From Glandiceps talaboti (Eukaryota > Hemichordata > Enteropneusta > Spengelidae): 64,000 nt of DNA. A program made the translations under genes and the position numbers. Of the stretch, positions 55,902 through 64,000 are shown piece by piece (position 1 is the first letter of the stretch; each line of letters begins with the position of its first letter). The stretch is taken from assembly GCF_964340395.1 (NCBI RefSeq), contig NC_135555.1, positions 23,783,725-23,847,724 of the forward strand. The letters are read 5' to 3'. Under the pieces are notes generated by a model. That model had not been told where the DNA came from. It worked only from the letters and a program-made list of their open reading frames with translations, and did not search any database.

Positions 55902-55929
55902 CTTGCCACCCCCACCCCCTCTTGGTTAT

Positions 55930-57060
<1,131 letters not shown>

Positions 57061-57219
57061 AACAGTGTCATCTGTAAGTTCTTTACTTTATTTTTGTTGT
57101 TGTCTACATTTGATTTGTGAAATAAGCCATTATATTAAAAGTATTTTATGTCAGTACGCCATATTTGGGTTACTGGAGTTCCAGCCATTTCTCATCAGGT
57201 AGTCACCACAAGAGGGTGC

Positions 57220-57540
57220 ACTAGAGTGACAGAGTGAGAGCTAGTCTCGGTTACGCAGACTCTCACCGCTGGCGGCTCTTCTTTGAGACCACCCCTCATT
57301 CAGGATGGTCTCATAGACAGTGCCCCCAGCGGCGAGATGATTGTGTCATGGTCACAGACATGTTGCCAGTTCCAAGATGCATTGCGTGTCTGTCCATACA
57401 ATGCCATGTGTTGTGTATGCGCTGAGGGGTTTGCACGTGCTATCAGGGGATGGTTGTCACCTGACCGTACCATCGTGCGAAATTATCGCCAGTCCTTTGG
57501 CCCGAGACCAACAGATTTCCGTTCGGACTGACAGTTTTTC
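57220..57540. other. GC-richer inverted-repeat patch
   Basis: TCTCACCGCTGGCGG (57260s) and CCCCCAGCGGCGAGA (57320s) are inverted, as are GAGACCA (57283s) and TGGTCTC (57305s), giving an imperfect hairpin. Overlapping frames downstream (Cys-rich CCQFQDALRVCPYNAMCCVC) are not recognised. Possibly a small mobile element. Confidence 0.35.
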
Positions 57541-57947
57541 AGAATTACAACAGCATATCGGTCCTTATGACCAGTTGAAATTTGGAGTAAATAAAAACAT
57601 TTATTCAAAGAAAGATCCAATTCACATACATGAATCTGATCTTGTGTTACCTATTTTACTCTCAACATCTCGTTCAAGTCAACAACACAGCTAGCTTGCT
57701 ATGTGTTGTTGTCAATGTTGATACATGTATCATGTCTACATATGACGTAGCATACAGCATTTACTTTATGAAATTATGTTAGCAAACACATTATTGGCTG
57801 AATTTCTCGAATTATTTGTGTCTTGGCTAATCAGAACGTCTTGTAGACATTCAGACACATTTTACGCATTCAGCGCATGCGCCTATTTTACATAGTGTAT
57901 GAAACTTTTAACGTGTTTGAGACAGTTCCACGTTGTTTTTATAAAGT

Positions 57948-58043
57948 ATGTGGCGATATTTAGAAGGCGACAATGAGCTTCCGAAGAAGAAGACGAAACA
58001 GACAATGTTTTTAAAGGCTGGTATTAAAGCTGATAAATGTTAG
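57948..58043 (+). pseudogene. Short N-terminal frame, possible transposon protein start
   Basis: 31 residues, MWRYLEGDNELPKKKTKQTM then FLKAGIKADKC, with TATAAA ten bases upstream. With the acidic C-terminal remnant at 58672-58804 it could represent the two ends of one internally deleted gene; that link is a guess. Confidence 0.25.
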
Positions 58044-58671
58044 TGTGTTTCCCGATCAATTTACCGGAGTTCCCCATGTGTGTGGCCATGATCAAAACAA
58101 ACTGACGGAAAACATATAAACTACTCTGAAAATGGCGTTTTAACTAATAAAGAAGGCAGGTACACTTCGTAAGATATCTCCAGTACGATAGTTTTTTTTG
58201 TTGTAAAAACAGTAAAAGAAATGCGTAGTCTGATTACTTTCAATTTGATGCATATGATAATGTATGTCGTGTTATGTTGTAATAAACATATAAACTTAGA
58301 AATGTTGCATTTTTGTTGCCATGGTTGTATCTGGAAAAATACTGCATCATGCCAAACACGGTACATAATAGTGGATGACACAGGACAGTACAGTCAACAC
58401 ATCACGCTCCCACGTCAAAAAACTCGTACTGTAAGACATGATTAGCCATAGTTCTCTTCATCATGGTCAGATTTCTTAAACAAACAGTCAGAGACAATGC
58501 TCAATACACCACGGTAGGGTATACGGGTAGGGCTTCATGGGGGGGGGCTTCAGTACATATTTGTAAAGACTGAAGGGAGACGAAACCGCTCCGTGTCACT
58601 GTGTGGATGGAAATTGAAATAAAGCGAATACACAGTTTTCAAGAGGGATAGTTATGCGACAAAACTTTCTG

Positions 58672-58804
58672 CTTTGATGAATTTGTGATAAATTTGTGGT
58701 CTAAGTTTGCTAAGGGTGGGAAAGCTACATCAGCTGTTGACACAGACGATGAATCTGAGTTTGGATTATGTGATTCAGAATCTAGTGAATCGTACAGAGA
58801 ATAA
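58672..58804 (+). pseudogene. Acidic C-terminal coding remnant
   Basis: Stop-terminated frame DEFVINLWSKFAKGGKATSA followed by VDTDDESEFGLCDSESSES. Style resembles the acidic tails at 22498-22722 and 31347-31519. No start codon; family unknown. Confidence 0.25.
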
Positions 58805-59756
58805 GGAGAGGACTGTGAGCTCTTAGAGATTATGTAGATTTATTGATTCATTCATTCATTCATCCATATTATCTACAATCTATGGATCTGTATTTCTATG
58901 ATGGAATGAATACATTCAGTCTCAGGCCACTATAGTCTATAGGAACAGATTAATCGAGAATGAATATTCATAGTCTCTGGGTTCATAGTTACAAATGAAA
59001 ATCTCTCCTCACAGAGTCAAAAGTTACTTGGTTTTGAATCCAAAGTTTACTTCCAAGTTGTATTTTTTGACTGTGAGTGGAAATTTTCAATTGTAAGAAC
59101 AGATTGATGAAATAATAGTGGATAGTAAACAATTCGTTGTACTCTCTTTTACTTTAGTATATCTAAAGATATGCTGTATCATATTAAAGTTCAAAATCAT
59201 TTAATCTGTAATTGGGGGGTGTAGATACAGGTCGTGAATGTGAACTGCATTGAATATGGACCAGCAGTTTTCCTTAAGGACCAGCAGTATTTGCTACATG
59301 TTGGTGATTGGAGATCATTGCTTGAAAGGCTCTGACTATCCTAAAAATTGGCTTTTAAGAGTAAAAAAGAGCCTTCTAGGAGAAGACCACTAGGACCCCC
59401 CCCCCCCCCAGAATGTATTAGTGACCTCTGGGGGTGAGGGATTCCTTGGGGTTTTCCCCTGGCAGATTCAAGGTCACCTTAATTTTTCAGTTTTTATCAA
59501 CAAATCGCCGAAACATTACAATAATTACAGTTAATGTTATATGCTACAAAGTGATTATAATAGAGAATTATATACATTACACATCCAGTTTCAGAGATAC
59601 ATGACATATATTCTGTAAAAAGTAAGGTAGGTAATACATTGTGTATGTATATGTAAAGTTATGTTTGAGCGTCACTCCAGGTGAAGTAATATTTTAAAAT
59701 AGGGACGAGAAAAAATAGTAAAGTTCAGACAAGGTCATGCCACTGTAGATTCATGG
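58805..59756. repeat. Gene-poor stretch with a G/C-tract element end
   Basis: 59335-59412 (AAATTGGCTTTTAAGAGTAA ... CTAGGACCCCCCC) is an inverted relative of the element ends at 16850-16945 and 17100-17170. The remainder is AT-rich without recognisable genes. Confidence 0.5.
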
Positions 59757-59870
59757 GTTCTTTTCTTTCATCCAAATCCAAAACACAATGGCATCCCCTA
59801 CCCAAAATTTCAAAACAGGATTCCTCCCCCCCCCCTGCCAATTTCGAAAACAGGATGACCCCTACTAATC
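59757..59870. repeat. Left partner of a ~110-bp dispersed inverted pair
   Basis: ATCCAAATCCAAAACACAAT...TTTCAAAACAGGAT...CTGCCAATTTCGAAAACAGG is matched in reverse complement by 63765-63895. The two may be the ends of a ~4.1-kb element or independent insertions. Confidence 0.55.
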
Positions 59871-60041
59871 CATCACATGTTAATAATCGTCTGCTACTTC
59901 TGTCAAAAACCATCCTGTTTACGGCGCTTACGGCATATTCTGTCTAAATCTCTCATACCCCGTTTGTGACTAAAATAGTTAGGAAGTTAGGAAAACTTAC
60001 TGGAATGCTTATTGCATAGAAACATTGTCAATGTTGATTTT

Positions 60042-60871
60042 TAAAGCTGAAATGATGTAGGCTTGGTGTTTCATTCACTCAGGTGACATGACATTTATTA
60101 CACGCCCTCAGACAACTACTAATGCAAAATAAACAATGACATAGGTGTCGTGCATAGTGAGGATGTAGAAGTAGTCAAGTTGAAATGTTGATTATCAGCA
60201 ATATAAACAATTGTAGCCATTAAAATTTTCGAGCCCATGTGACACTGTAATGATTTCATTAAAGGCCTGTTTTTGCTGCACTATGAAAGAATAGCAATGC
60301 ATACAGCGATCTTCTATCGACAGTAGCTCTAAGCCTCAAGCTGTACTAAAACTACCTACTAACAGCCAGTTTCTTTATTGAGCACAAATGTAATCTTTTA
60401 CTCCTACTGTTTAATTAATTGTATACAAATTGTTGATAAGGACAAGGCTGGCTGTCCACTACACATATGACATGTGACACACATACAACCAGGTAGTAAA
60501 CTTGAAGTGTCTGGTGTATATATTAATACAATTACACATTGTACAAGAGTATCATGTAATCTGTGTAGTCCACCACCCAGCCTTGTCCTTTTCAACAATT
60601 TGTTTACAATTAAACACCAGGGAGTGAAAGATTACAGTTGTGATCAATGGAGAAACTGGCTGTAAGTAAGTAGTTTTAGCACTGCTTGAGACGGTGGGCT
60701 TAGAGCTACGTTCGATAGATGTATCAGTGTTCGATGTGATTGGGCAAAGGATCCTGCTGTGTTTATTTTGTCTCTTTTATTGTTAGTCTAGAGTTGAAAT
60801 ATGTCTATCTTTGTGTCAAAAATGTAATGTTCCATGAGTGAAACACCAAGCCTACATCATTTTAGCTATAA
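60042..60871. mobile_element. ~830-bp foldback element
   Basis: AGCTGAAATGATGTAGGCTT at the left is the reverse complement, with one change, of the right end near 60850-60866. The arms continue inverted almost to the centre near 60510. Paired words include ACAGCCAGTTTCT, AAATTGTTGATAAGGACAAG (left) with its inverted AAATTGTTGAAAAGGACAAG (right), and TAAAACTACTTAC. No coding capacity; a large MITE or foldback transposon. Confidence 0.85.
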
Positions 60872-61405
60872 TTACCCTGTCATTCATGTGTCTATGTTGT
60901 TTGCTTGTTGTTTGTTTGCCTTGTATATTTGCGTAAACACATATAACTAAACCTGAGCCCCTTGTGGTTTACCTAAAGTTTGTGAAAGCTCTCATCTAGT
61001 AATCCCATAAAGGGGCACTAGCTGAATTTATACGATTTTGGGTGCGTTAACGATATTTTGGTTATTGGTAGATTAAAAGACCGGTGTTGCATTCTAGTTA
61101 CTGAAAACATATTTAACAATACCCTGTAAAACGTAAAGACATATCTTGTGTCATGGTTGAACTCCACAAATCCATAAAATGGCCATTTGTTTACGAGACC
61201 AGTATTGGAATTGTAATGTCATCTCTGACGATGTAAACGTCTACCTCCAATTTATTCATTTATTGTAAAACGATTCTATACATTTCATTTTGAGATCATT
61301 ATAACTATTGTTTGACTGCAATTGTCTTTTTTTTATTGTATGAATATAAATTACGTCTTGGTATCTTCAAACATGACATTCTTAGCTATCTCTGTGCCGC
61401 TACGT
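60872..61405. other. Intergenic, nothing recognised
   Basis: Ordinary AT-rich sequence. Confidence 0.35.
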
Positions 61406-61542
61406 GTCTCTGTATGTATGTATGTATGTATGTATGTATGTATGTATGTATGTATGTATGTACGTATGTACGTATGTACGTATGTACGTATGTATGTATG
61501 TCTGTATGTATGTATGTATGTATGTATGTATGTATGTATGTA

Positions 61543-61581
<39 letters not shown>

Positions 61582-61840
61582 GCCTGGCTTTGTCCCTCTC
61601 TGTGTCTCTATGTGTCCCTCTCTGTGTCTGTGTCTGTGTCTGTGTCTGTCTGTATGTATGTGGTTGTGTCTTTGGCATATATTATGTGCCATGGGTGGAT
61701 TTTAGTTTATTTTGAATTTCTTCCATCTTAAAAGCGACTTGCAGGTGACGTGTTTGTCAGGGTGTGTGTTGGGTGGAGTGTGTACGTGTGTTGGGTGGAG
61801 TCTGTGTGTGTGCGCGCACTCGCACGCGCGCGCGTGTGTG
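61406..61840. repeat. TATG / TGTC / TG-CG compound microsatellites
   Basis: (TATG)n with TACG variants, then (TGTC)n at 61543-61577, TGTC-rich degenerate sequence to 61650, and alternating purine-pyrimidine TG/CG at 61800-61840 (a potential Z-DNA former). Confidence 0.92.
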
Positions 61841-61924
61841 TCTGGTTGTCTGTCTTTCCATTTGTCTGTCACTGCCTTTGTCTTTATCTCCGAACCTCTG
61901 CCTCTCATATCACTATATTTAATA

Positions 61925-62200
61925 TTAGACTTCGCAGGTACACAGTACTTTTCATCGGGATAATATTGTTCAAAAAGTGTGTTGCATCTAAGCTAGATTA
62001 TGGATATTTGTGCAATGTCGCGCCTTCATGAAAAATCCGGAACGTAGCTACCTCCATCATGAAGGCAGAAAGTTCTCCCTATCTGCATGTCTACACCGAG
62101 GGCTATAGTTTTGAATAATTTCACAGTGGTGGTTGATAGAATGCATTTTTAAAATCACGTATCGATTGATTGATTGATTTATTTATTATATGGGTGAATG
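61925..62200 (+). pseudogene. Fragment of a non-LTR retrotransposon ORF2 C-terminal region
   Basis: One frame gives IILFKKCVASKLDYGYL, matching the ...YKSLVRSKLDYG... motif after the RT domain of jockey/CR1-type elements, soon followed by a stop. The segment ends in a TTGATTGATTGA tail. Short and degraded. Confidence 0.45.
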
Positions 62201-62689
62201 ATTGATCGATTGAATGATTGATATTTTGGTGAAATAAAACTTATTTTGTGTGTGATGTTGATCTATTGACTCATTGATATAAAAAAATTCCTTCTTTTCC
62301 TGGCTACTTTTCTCACTTTCAGCTGTATATAATTCTCTCTTTATTGACTAAATAAACACATATTGTCCATTATTTACCTCTTAATTCCTTATAGTGGTCT
62401 AAGCCACACCACAGAGTTCAGCGAGCATGTAATTGATTGATTGATTATTTGATTGATTGATTGACCCCCCCCCCGACAGATCTGCAGTTTTTTTGTTTCT
62501 ATTTAGGCAATTTTTAGGTTATTCATAGCCTCTGAGATATATATTGCCAAGCTTCGAAAGGCTAAAGTAAATATAACTTTTTAAATAATTTAAGTTTTCC
62601 ATGTTATAAAAGTGGGCCTGTAACATTGGTATAGGGGCATTGATATTGCATGTATAGTAAAGTTACTGATGTGTTCGAGCACTTTAGGA
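62201..62689. repeat. TTGA-type microsatellites and unassigned AT-rich sequence
   Basis: TTGATTGA runs at 62165-62215 and 62430-62465, the second ending in a C9 tract. No gene. Confidence 0.5.
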
Positions 62690-63085
62690 GGTCATACCTA
62701 GTGTACAATAGAAACTTGAATTTGAGTTGTGGTGTCGATACATGTAGTGTCTGAAATAGGAAGTATATCACCCCTTCTGACAAATTCATACCGAAGAGAC
62801 TAAAAACAATTTAAATTAAGTTCTTTTATAAACTATCTAATAGTATGAAGATTACGATAACAAACCTTCAAGTTCACTTTTGCCCCAAAGTGCAAAATAA
62901 GTGCTAGTGAAGCACTGATTGTGAAACAGCCAAACACTTACATGGCATGTTCTGTAACTAGTGTGGGAGCTAGGTAATACATGTATTATATGTTTAATTT
63001 TATGTATAGTTATGTTTGAACCCTTACACGAAGTAATATTTAAACAATTTATGAAAGAAACAGAGACAAGAACAAATATATATAT
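62690..63085. repeat. Dispersed ~390-bp repeat, copy B
   Basis: Direct-orientation relative of 11085-11455 (see there). It has small indels and ends at AGAACAAATAT. Confidence 0.8.
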
Positions 63086-63764
63086 GTTCCACAGGCTAAC
63101 GAAACTGACTGGTCCCTGACGTGTGTTTGAAAGTGTTTGTCATGATTTGACAAGTGTCCTGGTTGGAGAGGTACGAGCAGGTTGAACAGTATACTCGAAT
63201 CTGTGCATCATTTCCCTGCCAAGACATTTTTTTTCTAGCAGCAGTGGTCCATCTTTTTTTCCATCACCCACTCATATCCGGATTTTTTTTTTCAAGCAAA
63301 TCCATTTGGCTGGTGTATTATTTGGATGGCCCCTTGATAATCATGGGAAATTTGATGGCCTCCCCCTGAGAGTACTTGGTTTTTTTTCACGACCCCCCCC
63401 CCCCCCCATGCATACATTCATACACAAAACACACGACATATATAGTATACATATATACAAAATATATACCAACGATGAATTTCACCCAATATGTTTGAAC
63501 ATGGAAGTATAACCATGGTTTGAATTTACTGCCTTCAGGGTCACGGTATAGAGCAATTAAATCAAGGACAAATCGTTTCTGTAACAGTTTTTACCTCACG
63601 GCCGTTAAACACATATGATTTCCATGTATCTAGTGTATCCGTAAATCACGATAAAAACTAGGAAGATTGTATACCATTTCCATGTATAATCAAACTAATA
63701 ACGATATCTTTCCCGTTAAAGACTGGTCAGCTTCTTCGGCCTAGTGGGGGGTGGGGTGGTAGGG
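63086..63764. other. Gene-poor stretch with C-tract element end
   Basis: 63355-63470 (CCCCCCATG...CATACACAAAACACACGACA) resembles the left part of the 19220-22832 element (about 19270-19420: CATGCCCCCC...CATACACAAACACACTATAC). No recognised gene. Confidence 0.4.
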
Positions 63765-63895
63765 GCCTAGGGGGTTGCACTGTTTTTGAAATTGGCAGTG
63801 GGGGGGGGGGGTCATCCTGTTTTGATAATTGTGGATATGGGGGGGGGGCATTGAGTTTTGGATTGTGATGGAAGAAACAAATCCATTTCTACAAT
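63765..63895. repeat. Right partner of the 59757-59870 inverted pair
   Basis: Reverse complement reads ATCACAATCCAAAACTCAAT...ATCAAAACAGGATGACCCC...CTGCCAATTTCAAAAACAG, matching the left partner with G/C-tract length differences. Confidence 0.55.
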
Positions 63896-64000
63896 CATGG
63901 CATATAACCTGTTCTAAACTGTGGTATTTGTTTTTGTCCCTGTTTCTTATACACAAATTCTATAATATTATTTCACGTATGAGTTTAATTAATATAACTT

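Noticed and set aside
61312-62031. Long overlapping frames on both strands
   Set aside because: Translations of TATG/TGTC/TG microsatellites, apart from the short retrotransposon motif noted at 61925.

Overview
Animal genomic DNA, AT-rich and overwhelmingly non-coding, most likely from a marine invertebrate. The sequence shows a split nuclear gene with GT-AG introns, a eukaryotic tRNA-Pro, CR1/L2-type non-LTR retrotransposon debris, a Ty3/gypsy-type LTR element with a SCAN-like Gag, many small inverted-repeat elements, long microsatellites and three large tandem-repeat systems. I cannot fix the phylum from the sequence alone. Frequent ACATGTAC-type words and the transposon mix would fit a lophotrochozoan, hemichordate or cephalochordate. 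LAYOUT. 1-10,814 (minus strand): eight exons, encoding 395 residues, of the DEAD-box RNA helicase DDX52 (yeast Rok1, ribosome biogenesis). The C-terminal exons lie beyond position 1. Intron 6 holds a young LTR retrotransposon (1356-4948) with identical-looking LTRs, a 5-bp target duplication, gag and protease, and most of pol deleted. Introns 2-5 each begin with a tandem repeat placed directly at the splice donor. 10,815-19,200: intergenic repeats. These include a dispersed 0.37-kb repeat, a decayed non-LTR retrotransposon ending in a TCTA microsatellite, a perfect 25-bp hairpin, tRNA-Pro(TGG), a foldback element, an AT-rich degenerate array and an NHL-like coding fragment. 19,220-22,832: an inverted-repeat-bounded element carrying a 26-bp minisatellite whose orientation flips several times, and a decayed SAP-like/acidic coding remnant. 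22,833-32,785: gene-poor DNA with an integrase-related TIR element (about 25,150-26,532), two small exon-like segments (28,550-28,869) and a TA-flanked TIR element (29,689-30,300). 32,786-42,185: about 8.4 kb of the same 26-bp minisatellite, interrupted by a 5'-truncated CR1/L2-like retrotransposon. 42,186-54,870: the most striking object, a tandem array of about 420-bp units. Each unit carries an 82-bp exon-like core bounded by a good 3' splice site and a GTGAGT 5' splice site; 29 cores are present. Diverged relatives of the core lie at 28.55-28.87 kb and 55.21 kb. 55,250-64,000: microsatellites, a large foldback element (60,042-60,871), C/G-tract-rich element ends and retrotransposon fragments. 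The only confident host genes are DDX52 and the tRNA. The micro-exon array is the best candidate for a previously undescribed transcribed system. Whether it is transcribed or spliced cannot be decided from sequence alone.
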